Part shown: positions 45,101 to 47,997 of the stretch, piece after piece
How the letters are laid out: each line of letters begins with the position of its first letter
How positions within the stretch are numbered: position 1 is the first letter of the stretch
Program-made: the position numbers and the translations under genes
Source: Eublepharis macularius
Taxonomy: Eukaryota > Chordata > Lepidosauria > Squamata > Eublepharidae
NCBI RefSeq assembly: GCF_028583425.1
Contig: NC_072807.1
Span: 30,509,001 to 30,573,000, forward strand
Direction: 5' to 3'
Length of the DNA: 64,000 nucleotides
The notes under the pieces: generated by a model
The model's database searches: none
Told to the model about the DNA's origin: nothing
What the model saw: only the letters and a program-made list of their open reading frames with translations

Positions 45101-47997
45101 AATTAAGACAGGTGAGAGAACCATGTACACTGGCCCTAAGTTCCTTAGAAGTAATGCAGTATAACAATGTGATGGAAACGGAAGTTAGGGAAACCAAATT
45201 GGGGATACAGCGTGTTGTCCGTTTCCTTTGGGGGAGGTACCATTATCACCTGTCACAAGCAAGGCCTTCTGTGGAATGGTTCCAGGGTTCTAGAGTATGC
45301 CCACTCCCTTCCTCCAAGTTCATCTGTGTTCTTCTCTGGCCTCTTTTCATATACAGATAAAAAGTATTTAGTTCTGCACAGTATTTGGAGGTTAGTGAAG
45401 ATTCTCCCTGTGTTTACACAGTTTTATTTTTTTTTTGTATTAGTAATGGTTATATGATTTGTTTTGTATTTTTAAGTTATTGTACATTGCCTTATGAACT
45501 TAGTGTCAGGTGAACTGCCCTGTTAATCTTTAGTACTATAACTACAAGTACGTGGTGTCTGATGAAGTGAGCTTTGAATCGTGAAAGCTTATGCCCTGGA
45601 AAGATTTGTTGGTCTTTAAGGTGCTCCCGGACTTGAATTTTGTTCTGTTTTACTAACTGACTCTGAAAGTCATTCAATGGGTAAGTATCGTTGATATATA
45701 TTGCCTAGATACCTTGTAGAAGTAGCCAGAATCTCCTGGAATCCCAACGTGCAAAATATCAAATACCGTGTCTTCAGTTGAGATGCTTTCATTTTTCTTT
45801 GCTTGAGAATTTTATTACCTACAGGATCCTGGGTGTTTTTCACAGGCCTAGATATGCCATTGCCCTGACCTGGATAGCCCAAGTGAGCCAGATCTCAGAA
45901 GCTAAGCAGGGTTGGCCTTGGTCCATAATTGGAGGGGAGACCTCCAGCAAAGACCAGGGTTGCAGAGGCAGGCAATGGCAAACCACCTTTGTTAGTCCCT
46001 TGCCATGGAAACCCCACCAGGGCTTGCCATAAGTCAGCTGTGACTTGAGGGCACTCTCTACCTCCAGATAGGCCATTACTTCCAGTGCTGCTGCTTCCCT
46101 TCCTTCCTCTAACTCTAGCGTTTGTGCTTTTTGTACCACAGGGAAGAACTGACATTTGAGATGCTGGCTCTGGAGCCACGAGCCTCCGATGATGAAACTC
46201 TGGAGTCTGAGGCCTCCATCGGCACGGCGGACAGCTCCGAAAACTTGAACTTTGATTCCGAAGGGGCCATCTCAGACAGATCAGGTGAACAGAGAACTAG
46301 TTTGGATAAAACTGATGTTTTGATTGCTTTGTCCAGATTCTGGAATTAAGCCACTGACACCTTTGGGTAGGCAGTCGCTGCTTGTCTTAAATGAGCCCCA
46401 TCCCAGTTCAGTTGATACGGAATCTCGAGGAATCGAGCTGCTTGTTAGAGCAAGTGGCTTGTCTCCTTCACCTCTCGCTCAATCATTTACCATGATCTAA
46501 CTGCTGAATCCTCCATGTCCCACAGAATCCCAAGAATCACAGTATTAAGCGTGACTCCAGACCTCATGACTGAAGGGAATGTCCAAACGTGTAGGCAGCT
46601 CTTGCAGAAACCAGTTTCTTACTGATTTCCCGGTATGCATTTGGAATAGAAATCTCCCACCACCTCCTTACAAGGAGCTCAGGAGGGCGTACAGTGGTTC
46701 TTCCCTCCTTTTTATCCCCTAAGTGGAGTGTGTGTCTAGCCCAAGGTCACGCAGGAGTTTGATGGCTAAGCAGTGGTTTGCACCCAGGTTGCCTTTGACC
46801 TATTCAAATAGGGAGCATCACAGAGGAGGTTTCAAAACAGTGGAGACTCTCGTCCCCCAAAATACGCCCATAGTTTGCAAGCCTGTGCTGTTCACTGAGA
46901 ACCATCCGCTCAACAGAGTTATATACCTGATGAAGACAGTCCACATTCAAAAACAACACTGAGAAGTGAAGGGAAAAGCACAATTTTCCTAACTGATTGA
47001 CCCCTGCCTCTGTGCTCTTGTACTGGATAGCATAGATGAGCTTCATTAAGGTCTAGGCAAGAATGGAAGGGGTTACCAAACAGGAAATTCATTGGCATCG
47101 CACAGGCTCTCCCTGCCCCCACCAAGGGCAGTTTCCAGGTTTCTACCCACCACCCCAGCCCCTGATCACCCTTCCCTTCCTGCCCCTACCCTGCTTGTTC
47201 ATCCTTAACCTGCCTACAATCAGCCACTTGATCTATATACATTAATGGTTTTTACAGAAATCGTAACAGATATTATATTTGTTTTGAAATGCTTAAAAAT
47301 GCAAATAATACGATTTTGGGGTAGGCACCTCCTACTTTGAGGAACACCCCTGCCCCCATCTCTATGTATTCTAAAAAGTGCAGCCATGTATTCAGCAAAT
47401 TAGTGGACTAAGAAAAATTATTTATTACTTTAAATTGCAAAGATATCTTCTCATACCAGTTTCCAATGGGAGGCATATTTGATTTTTTTCCATTGTATCT
47501 CCTCTCTGCCAGAGAGAAGTTTAGCCCTTGGCTCATTGAGACCCATGAAGGCAGACTCCACCACTAACCGGTCTCGAAGGCACCTGAGGAAGCAGCCAGA
47601 CTCTCTGGACTCCGTGGACTCCTCGGTTTCTTCTCCCTCCCTCTCACCTTCCTCCTCTTCCTCTTCCTCCTGCTTACCTCACGTCACTAGGAAACGATTC
47701 CAGATATACTCCAAATCGCCTTTCTACCGGGCAGCTCCTACCGGGGGCGCCACAGCACTCGAGCGATCCCCAGGACATCTGAAGGGTCTGGACGACAGGC
47801 CCCAGTTCACCACCAGGGGGACTTTCAATCCGGAGAAGGGCAAACAGAAACTGAAGAATGTGAAAAGCTCTCCCCCGAAAGCCAAAGAGCCCCCCGAGGG
47901 GACTGCTGGGACAGGCCGGAAGAGGCTCCCTGACGCTGTCGATTGCAAGAGCCCTCAGCAGCTGGTGCTGCTTGGGAACAAGGAGTTCATGGTGTGA
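3082..47997 (+). CDS. MYO9A: MYO9A, unconventional myosin IXa (5'-truncated by window edge; 29 exons)
   Basis: MYO9A is a single-headed, actin-based motor whose tail is a RhoGAP that switches off Rho at actin structures. Twenty-nine exons can be chained with canonical GT-AG borders and consistent phase to a stop at 47995-47997, giving 1,899 codons. In partial-protein numbering these are: motor C-terminus about 1-232; six IQ motifs about 233-389; a huge exon about 390-936 with a charged coiled coil; linker about 937-1319; a C1 zinc finger about 1320-1377; RhoGAP about 1378-1605; and a Ser-rich tail to 1899. The order motor-IQ-C1-RhoGAP defines class IX myosins. The large IQ-distal exon and phrases such as [19 protein letters not shown] point to MYO9A rather than MYO9B. 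The human protein is about 2,550 residues, so about 650 N-terminal residues lie upstream. The first exon seen starts with two bases of a split codon. Exon borders are inferred from the sequence, without transcript data. Confidence 0.95.
3282..3425 (+). CDS. MYO9A: MYO9A exon 2 in window (motor domain)
   Basis: The exon has a TTCCAG acceptor and a GTGAGT donor. It encodes [20 protein letters not shown] and then a segment ending [10 protein letters not shown], in frame with the previous exon. The content fits the enlarged class-IX loop 2, where myosin IX binds actin and, by published work, calmodulin. Confidence 0.92.
4200..4420 (-). repeat. 5S rRNA-derived SINE, copy 1 (reverse)
   Basis: Read on the - strand, the part ending near 4300 gives GATCTCAGAAGTTAAACAGG and GGTTAGTACTTGGATGGGAG. 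These match the internal promoter half of vertebrate 5S rRNA (AAGCTAAGCAGGG...GGTTAGTACTTGGATGGGAGACC). This is a SINE3-type head with a lineage-specific body (GCATAGCAACCCTGG). Confidence 0.85.
4487..4705 (-). repeat. 5S rRNA-derived SINE, copy 2 (reverse)
   Basis: A second copy about 70 bp downstream of the first and in the same orientation. It has a full body (AAAGTGCCATCAAGTCACAG) and a 5S-like head near 4620-4690 with 'CCATCCAAGTACTAACC' and 'GCTTCCAAGATCTGATG'. A (GT)n run precedes it. Confidence 0.85.
4927..4966 (+). CDS. MYO9A: MYO9A exon 3 in window (40-nt small exon)
   Basis: This short exon encodes [13 protein letters not shown] between TTATTAG and GTGAGA. It completes the split ATG from the previous exon and returns the frame to phase 0, so skipping it would shift the frame. 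It is basic, as expected for the loop 2 actin contact. Confidence 0.85.
5815..5937 (+). CDS. MYO9A: MYO9A exon 4 in window (motor, lysine-rich loop)
   Basis: This phase 0-0 exon has 41 codons, beginning [18 protein letters not shown] and ending PPSISAQFQ. It contains a run of four lysines. The final ISAQFQ joins the next exon's [10 protein letters not shown], the conserved myosin helix before the actin-binding cleft (generic form 'QFKxSLxxLMxTL'). Confidence 0.95.
6304..6384 (+). CDS. MYO9A: MYO9A exon 5 in window (motor, actin-interface helix)
   Basis: This phase 0-0 exon has 27 codons with a TTTAG acceptor and a GTAAGA donor. It reads [20 protein letters not shown] followed by IRSNADK. The FVKCIRSN stretch corresponds to the near-invariant myosin motif FVRCIKPN. 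Confidence 0.97.
6600..7000. repeat. Tandem array of about 190-bp units (2-3 copies)
   Basis: Shared landmarks recur in order. These are CATAGGGAATAATGG-like (about 6605, 6795, 6987), GACCTTCTTTAGGG-like (about 6640, 6825), CCATAGAATTGGA-like (about 6652, 6840), TCCAGTCTTC.TGAAACTTGG (about 6676, 6862) and AAATTTGGTGG.GTT (about 6724, 6918). A C11 run lies inside. The units are diverged. It sits in a motor-domain intron. Confidence 0.7.
7110..7278 (-). repeat. L2-like LINE 3' end (reverse)
   Basis: The stretch 'TCATTTATAGCCTGCTTTTT' to 'GGTGGATTACACAGTTAAAA' is the reverse of a LINE 3' tail seen also at 38.74 kb. No coding part is preserved here. Confidence 0.6.
7285..7705 (+). repeat. L2-like LINE 3' UTR and tail (forward)
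   Basis: It ends with 'GTGTAATTGGCCTTGAGTGT', 'GTGGACTATAAG' and a TAAATGAATAAAT tail, the same end seen at 14.9 and 29.4 kb. It stops about 35 bp before the acceptor of the 7741 exon. Confidence 0.6.
7741..7851 (+). CDS. MYO9A: MYO9A exon 6 in window (motor, SH-helix/converter)
   Basis: This phase 0-0 exon has 37 codons. It contains [20 protein letters not shown], the conserved myosin segment around the reactive helices that reaches the converter. The acceptor is TTTTTCAG and the donor GTTAGA. Confidence 0.97.
8654..8776 (+). CDS. MYO9A: MYO9A exon 7 in window (converter)
   Basis: This phase 0-0 exon has 41 codons beginning [17 protein letters not shown] and ending YQVGRTM. It corresponds to the myosin converter, where the usual form is 'F..RY..L....' and 'Y..G.TKVF'. 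The next exon starts VFMKE, completing the conserved KVF(M/L)K junction into the neck. Confidence 0.96.
9376..9525 (+). CDS. MYO9A: MYO9A exon 8 in window (end of motor, IQ motif 1)
   Basis: This phase 0-0 exon has 50 codons from [18 protein letters not shown] to QAAVIIQ. It holds IQ motif 1 ([18 protein letters not shown]) and the first residues of IQ motif 2. IQ motifs bind calmodulin light chains and form the lever arm. Confidence 0.96.
10205..10312 (+). repeat. Polypyrimidine tract
   Basis: About 100 bases of almost pure C and T in the intron before the IQ exon, imperfectly repeated CTTTCC/TTCCCC units. It is a low-complexity region that can mislead ORF callers. Confidence 0.8.
10662..10981 (+). 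CDS. MYO9A: MYO9A exon 9 in window (IQ motifs 2-6)
   Basis: This 320-nt exon ends in phase 2 at CAAAG|GTAATG. It contains the rest of IQ 2 ([10 protein letters not shown]) and IQ 3 ([18 protein letters not shown]), IQ 4 ([17 protein letters not shown]), IQ 5 ([17 protein letters not shown]) and IQ 6 ([17 protein letters not shown]). An internal CAACAG|GTGCGG at 10799 could act as a weak donor, but the frame stays open through it. Confidence 0.95.
11415..11583. mobile_element. Palindromic foldback element (MITE-like)
   Basis: The left arm GGTCCAGTAGCACCTTAAAG / ACCAACTAGATTT is mirrored by AAATCTAGTTGGTCTTTTAG / GTGTTGCTGGACC, with a short centre. The end continues 'CAACAGGGCTACCTACC.TGAAACTAT', seen again at about 59.57 kb. 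This marks one family of foldback elements in this genome. Confidence 0.8.
11797..13437 (+). CDS. MYO9A: MYO9A exon 10 in window (1,641-nt giant tail exon)
   Basis: The exon is 1,641 nt with a CATAG acceptor and a GTGAGT donor; it completes the split AG|G codon and ends in phase 2. It is hydrophilic, rich in Ser, Glu, Arg and Pro, and probably disordered. A highly charged helix (about 12,840-13,005) carries [20 protein letters not shown] and continues to AFEEQNK, a plausible short coiled coil. The frame runs into TGA just past the donor, so intron retention would truncate the protein. A long exon right after the IQ region is characteristic of MYO9A. Confidence 0.94.
13438..15195. other. MYO9A intron after the giant exon
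   Basis: It holds the CA/TG run and a LINE-like 3' tail near 14,880-14,975 ('TACACTGTGTATCTGCATTG', 'GTGGACTATAAATAAATA'). The rest has no feature I can name. Confidence 0.55.
13570..13612 (+). repeat. CA/TG microsatellite
   Basis: Short ACACAC and TGTGTG runs (TATACACACACG then GTGTGTGTGTG) just after the giant exon; imperfect. Confidence 0.8.
15196..15283 (+). CDS. MYO9A: MYO9A exon 11 in window (tail linker)
   Basis: The exon has a TTCTAG acceptor and a GTAAGT donor, completes the split AA|T codon and returns to phase 0. It encodes [19 protein letters not shown] and then [11 protein letters not shown]. It has no recognised domain. Confidence 0.88.
16017..16229 (+). CDS. MYO9A: MYO9A exon 12 in window (tail linker, basic then acidic)
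   Basis: This phase 0-0 exon has 71 codons. It starts [19 protein letters not shown], a basic stretch, followed by an acidic run around [11 protein letters not shown] and then HSDSEM at the end. I recognise the basic phrase as MYO9A-like. The acceptor is AAGCAG and the donor GTAATT. Confidence 0.92.
17790..17945 (+). repeat. 5S rRNA-derived SINE, truncated copy (forward)
   Basis: It starts inside the 5S-like part (TTGGTTAGCAATTGGATGAG) and ends with the family tail 'CATAAGTCAGATATGACTTG' plus 'AGGGCACTCT'. The 5' part of the head is missing. Confidence 0.8.
21845..21960 (-). repeat. TTTA-rich tract and LINE 3'-end fragment (reverse)
   Basis: (TTTTATT)n low-complexity followed by 'TTATGTTCCACCCTCCCC', resembling the reverse of the LINE tail at 26.2 kb ('GTATTCCGCCCTCCCCGCAA'). 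Confidence 0.6.
23090..23350. mobile_element. Palindromic foldback element (MITE-like), second family
   Basis: The left arm (ACACTCAAGTGAAGGGAGAC, GTTAGCTGGAAAGTGTAGTTTG, AATTTCACCTCTCTCTACAG) is mirrored on the right (CTGTAGAGAGAGGT, TTTAAACTATGCTTCCCGGCTAAC, ATCTCCCTTCACTTGAGCAT). The inverted arms are about 90-100 bp around a roughly 75-bp centre. The window's last 65 bases may be the start of a related element. Confidence 0.8.
24377..24489 (+). CDS. MYO9A: MYO9A exon 13 in window (tail linker)
   Basis: The exon has a TTGCAG acceptor and a GTATAA donor, starts in phase 0 and ends in phase 2 (AG|A). It encodes [20 protein letters not shown] and continues to KAVATDGR. It follows an 8.1-kb intron; the phases on either side match, so no missing exon is required. 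Confidence 0.88.
25671..25828 (+). CDS. MYO9A: MYO9A exon 14 in window (tail linker)
   Basis: The exon follows a long CT-rich tract and TTTAACAG; the donor is GAAG|GTAACC. It encodes [20 protein letters not shown] and continues to MISGLPLDE, ending in phase 1. The region is basic and has no named domain. Confidence 0.88.
25870..25950 (+). repeat. tRNA-like SINE head
   Basis: 'GGCTGGGACTCAGTGGTAGA' (box A-like) and 'GGTCCCATGTTCAGTCCCCG' (box B-like) have the spacing of a tRNA-derived SINE promoter. It is not a functional tRNA, because the stems do not pair well by eye. Confidence 0.65.
26190..26700 (-). mobile_element. L2-like LINE, 3' end of ORF2 plus UTR (reverse)
   Basis: On the - strand, about 26,630 to 26,510 reads [20 protein letters not shown] then [20 protein letters not shown]. 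This is the C-terminal signature of L2/CR1-group ORF2 proteins ('VAPxLWNxLPxxxRxxxxLxxFKxxLKTxLF'). A UTR and a TTTA-rich tail follow toward 26,190. Truncated. Confidence 0.8.
26855..26905 (+). repeat. 5S-derived SINE tail fragment (forward)
   Basis: 'GGGTCGCCATAAGTCTGTTG' plus 'TGACTTGACGGCACTTTACA', the 3' body of the 5S-derived SINE family only. Confidence 0.75.
26985..27175 (-). repeat. 5S rRNA-derived SINE (reverse)
   Basis: Body 'GTGCCATCAAGTTGTAACTG', then 'TTGCCATTGCCTTCCTCTGC', then the 5S-like 'GCCCATCCAAGTACTGACCC' and 'GCTTAGCTTCCACGATCTAA'. It is close to the fragment at 26.86 kb. Confidence 0.85.
27425..27648 (+). CDS. MYO9A: MYO9A exon 15 in window (tail linker)
   Basis: The exon follows GGGTAG and completes a split G|AG codon. 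It encodes [20 protein letters not shown] and continues to SMDEFLLKK before GTATCT, ending in phase 0. TPPRSPE is a likely proline-directed phosphosite context (inference). The acceptor is weak, but the frame join requires this start. Confidence 0.85.
27795..28030 (-). repeat. tRNA-derived SINE (reverse)
   Basis: 'TTTATACCCTGCTTTTCTCC', 'AATGGGGACCCAAACTGGCT', a C10 run, 'CTTCCATGGCAGAGTTGGGA' and 'CAGATCCTAGTTCAACACTC'. This is the better-preserved version of the copy at 515-725. Confidence 0.85.
28676..28792 (+). CDS. MYO9A: MYO9A exon 16 in window (tail helical segment)
   Basis: This phase 0-0 exon has 39 codons: [20 protein letters not shown] and then [19 protein letters not shown]. It follows TTTGCAG and ends before GTAAGT. 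It looks helical and leads into the segment before the C1 finger. Confidence 0.93.
29085..29470 (+). repeat. L2-like LINE 3' UTR and tail (forward)
   Basis: It ends 'ACACTGTGTAATCTACTCAG', 'GAGAAAGGTAGACTGTAAAT', then an (AATA)n tail. It is in the sense orientation of the same LINE end seen reversed at 38.74 kb. Confidence 0.6.
30105..30293 (+). CDS. MYO9A: MYO9A exon 17 in window (pre-C1 helical segment)
   Basis: This phase 0-0 exon has 63 codons. It includes [20 protein letters not shown] and [20 protein letters not shown], strongly conserved-looking helices shared by the myosin IX paralogues (recalled). The acceptor is ACTTAG and the donor GTAAAC. Confidence 0.95.
31378..31425 (+). CDS. 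MYO9A: MYO9A exon 18 in window (48-nt polybasic small exon)
   Basis: This phase 0-0 exon has 16 codons, [16 protein letters not shown], between CTTCTAG and GTAAGT. Ten of the 16 residues are Lys, Arg or Glu, and seven are basic in a row of nine. It lies just before the C1 finger. Its length is divisible by three, so it could be skipped without a frameshift. Confidence 0.9.
32109..32273. mobile_element. hAT-type MITE with 8-bp target site duplication
   Basis: 165 bp starting CAGGGCTTTTTTTC and ending GAAAAAAAGCCCTG, which are inverted copies. The 8 bases GGTATGCT lie immediately on both sides (32101-32108 and 32274-32281). TIRs starting CAGGG with 8-bp duplications are typical of hAT elements. 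No coding capacity, so non-autonomous. Confidence 0.92.
32740..32885. mobile_element. Degraded palindromic foldback element
   Basis: 'ATGGCATAAGCATTCATGAA' on the left is partly mirrored by 'TTGACTCACAAAAGCTGATG' plus 'CCATAAGAGATTTGTTAGCA'. The tail 'TTAAAGTGCCACAGGGCTCT' belongs to the same broad family as 11.4 and 59.2 kb. Arms are diverged. Confidence 0.55.
33558..33669 (+). CDS. MYO9A: MYO9A exon 19 in window (C1 zinc finger, first half)
   Basis: The exon encodes [20 protein letters not shown] and then [17 protein letters not shown], ending in phase 1. The spacing H-X12-C-X2-C is exactly that of a C1 (phorbol ester/DAG-type) finger. In RhoGAP myosins this finger is usually considered atypical for DAG binding (family knowledge). 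Confidence 0.96.
34290..34790 (-). mobile_element. L2-like LINE ORF2 fragment and 3' tail (reverse)
   Basis: On the - strand, frames around 34,760-34,550 contain a degenerate '[19 protein letters not shown]' and '[19 protein letters not shown]'-like reading. Near 34,525-34,470 there is '[14 protein letters not shown]'. Both are signatures of L2/CR1 ORF2 C-termini. Stops and frameshifts are present. The tail is TTTA-rich at about 34,295. Confidence 0.75.
34950..35011 (+). CDS. MYO9A: MYO9A exon 20 in window (C1 zinc finger, second half)
   Basis: The exon follows TTGCAG, completes C|TG and reads [18 protein letters not shown] then PKK. With exon 19 it finishes C-X2-C-X4-H-X2-C-X7-C, so all eight zinc ligands are present. 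It ends in phase 0 before GTAAAG. Confidence 0.96.
35012..37062. other. MYO9A intron between C1 and RhoGAP exons
   Basis: 2 kb with no recognisable repeat. Several open frames of 60-110 codons exist but lack domain-like content; they are probably chance in GC-richer DNA. Confidence 0.55.
37063..37255 (+). CDS. MYO9A: MYO9A exon 21 in window (RhoGAP, arginine finger)
   Basis: The exon follows CTCCAG and ends in phase 1 before GTAAGG. It encodes [20 protein letters not shown] and later [19 protein letters not shown]. The Arg of GIYRKSGS is the RhoGAP catalytic arginine finger, and it is intact. This matches the start of the RhoGAP fold, which speeds GTP hydrolysis by Rho. Confidence 0.97.
37724..37852 (+). 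CDS. MYO9A: MYO9A exon 22 in window (RhoGAP core)
   Basis: The exon completes G|AT and ends G|GC. It reads [20 protein letters not shown] then [18 protein letters not shown]. The phrase [15 protein letters not shown] is the RhoGAP signature normally written 'LRELPEPLxxxxLY'. Confidence 0.97.
38205..38415. mobile_element. MITE-like element ending GTTGGCAAC (copy 1, 5' end decayed)
   Basis: 'GGAATTACAACAGATCTCCA', 'AGGTCAGTTGCCCTAG', 'AAATGGCTGCTTTGGAGG', 'CAAATCTCCAGGAATTTCCT' and the end 'GGAGTTGGCAAC' match the element at 59.67 kb in order. Confidence 0.8.
38725..39250 (-). mobile_element. L2-like LINE, ORF2 C-terminus and 3' UTR (reverse)
   Basis: On the - strand, 39,221 downward reads [20 protein letters not shown] then [19 protein letters not shown]. 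It ends in a UTR with 'ATTACACAGTGTGAGAGCAG' (plus strand). The reading is open over about 70 codons, so it is one of the better-preserved LINE ends here. Confidence 0.85.
39638..39743 (+). CDS. MYO9A: MYO9A exon 23 in window (RhoGAP)
   Basis: The exon follows TCCACAG and ends AG|G before GTACCA. It encodes [20 protein letters not shown] and then [15 protein letters not shown]. 'LxxxHLxTLxxLxxHL' is the standard central RhoGAP helix. Confidence 0.96.
40609..40740 (+). CDS. MYO9A: MYO9A exon 24 in window (RhoGAP)
   Basis: The exon follows GCTTAG and ends in phase 2 before GTAAAA. It encodes [20 protein letters not shown] then [14 protein letters not shown]. The segment [17 protein letters not shown] carries the conserved asparagines and the 'NLAxxFxPxL' motif of RhoGAP. 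Confidence 0.97.
41605..41728 (+). CDS. MYO9A: MYO9A exon 25 in window (end of RhoGAP)
   Basis: The exon follows TTTTTCAG and completes AG|T. It encodes [20 protein letters not shown] and continues to [10 protein letters not shown], ending in phase 0 before GTAAGG. It closes the RhoGAP helical bundle and begins the variable tail. Confidence 0.95.
42876..42929 (+). CDS. MYO9A: MYO9A exon 26 in window (54-nt putative cassette exon)
   Basis: The exon has a CTAATCCAG acceptor and a GTATGT donor. It is exactly 18 codons in phase 0-0: [18 protein letters not shown]. Joined, it gives [13 protein letters not shown] and SSIP-GKGRLRR. Because it is in phase with both neighbours, it can be included or skipped without a frameshift. 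The reading is coding-like and the sites are good, but no transcript supports it here. Confidence 0.8.
43031..43062 (+). repeat. (TG)n microsatellite
   Basis: About 28 bases of TG repeats with one CG interruption, 100 bp after the putative cassette exon. TG repeats near donors can influence splicing (CELF/TDP-43-type binding is known for UG runs); any effect here is inference. Confidence 0.85.
44694..44896 (+). CDS. MYO9A: MYO9A exon 27 in window (tail)
   Basis: The exon follows a CTGCAG acceptor and starts [19 protein letters not shown]. It continues through [20 protein letters not shown] to [10 protein letters not shown], a likely coiled-coil segment. The donor is GAAAA|GTGAGC, phase 2. 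Confidence 0.94.
45010..45125 (+). repeat. tRNA-derived SINE fragment (forward, degraded)
   Basis: 'GAGCTGCAGGACTCTGGTTG', 'AAATTCCCACTCGGC', 'CACAGGGTGACCTCTTTCCC' and 'CAGCCTAACCT' follow the MIR-like order of the SINE at 61.15/61.69 kb. Confidence 0.55.
45541..45660. mobile_element. Half of a foldback element
   Basis: 'GATGAAGTGAGCTTTGAATC', 'GTGAAAGCTTATGCCCTGGA', 'GGTCTTTAAGGTGCTCCCGG', then ACTTGAATTTTGTTCTG. It matches the right arm of the element family at 11.4 kb. The left arm is missing. Confidence 0.65.
45850..46075 (+). repeat. 5S rRNA-derived SINE, near full length (forward)
   Basis: The best copy in the window: 'GCCCTGACCTGGATAGCCCA', 'CAGATCTCAGAAGCTAAGCA', 'GGGTTGGCCTTGGTCCATAA', 'GGCAAACCACCTTTGTTAGT' and 'CATAAGTCAGCTGTGACTTG'. 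The AGAAGCTAAGCAGGG core equals 5S rRNA. It lies about 65 bp upstream of the 46142 exon. Confidence 0.9.
46142..46284 (+). CDS. MYO9A: MYO9A exon 28 in window (acidic tail)
   Basis: The exon follows CCACAG and completes AA|G. It encodes [20 protein letters not shown] and continues to [12 protein letters not shown], ending in phase 1 before GTGAAC. It is very acidic and serine-rich. Confidence 0.93.
47513..47997 (+). CDS. MYO9A: MYO9A exon 29 in window (terminal coding exon and stop)
   Basis: The exon follows CTGCCAG, completes G|AG and ends at TGA 47995-47997. It contains a serine tract ([14 protein letters not shown]) encoded by TCC/TCT repeats, basic segments ([13 protein letters not shown]), and the C-terminus LLGNKEFMV. 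The tract could vary in length between individuals. Confidence 0.95.
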
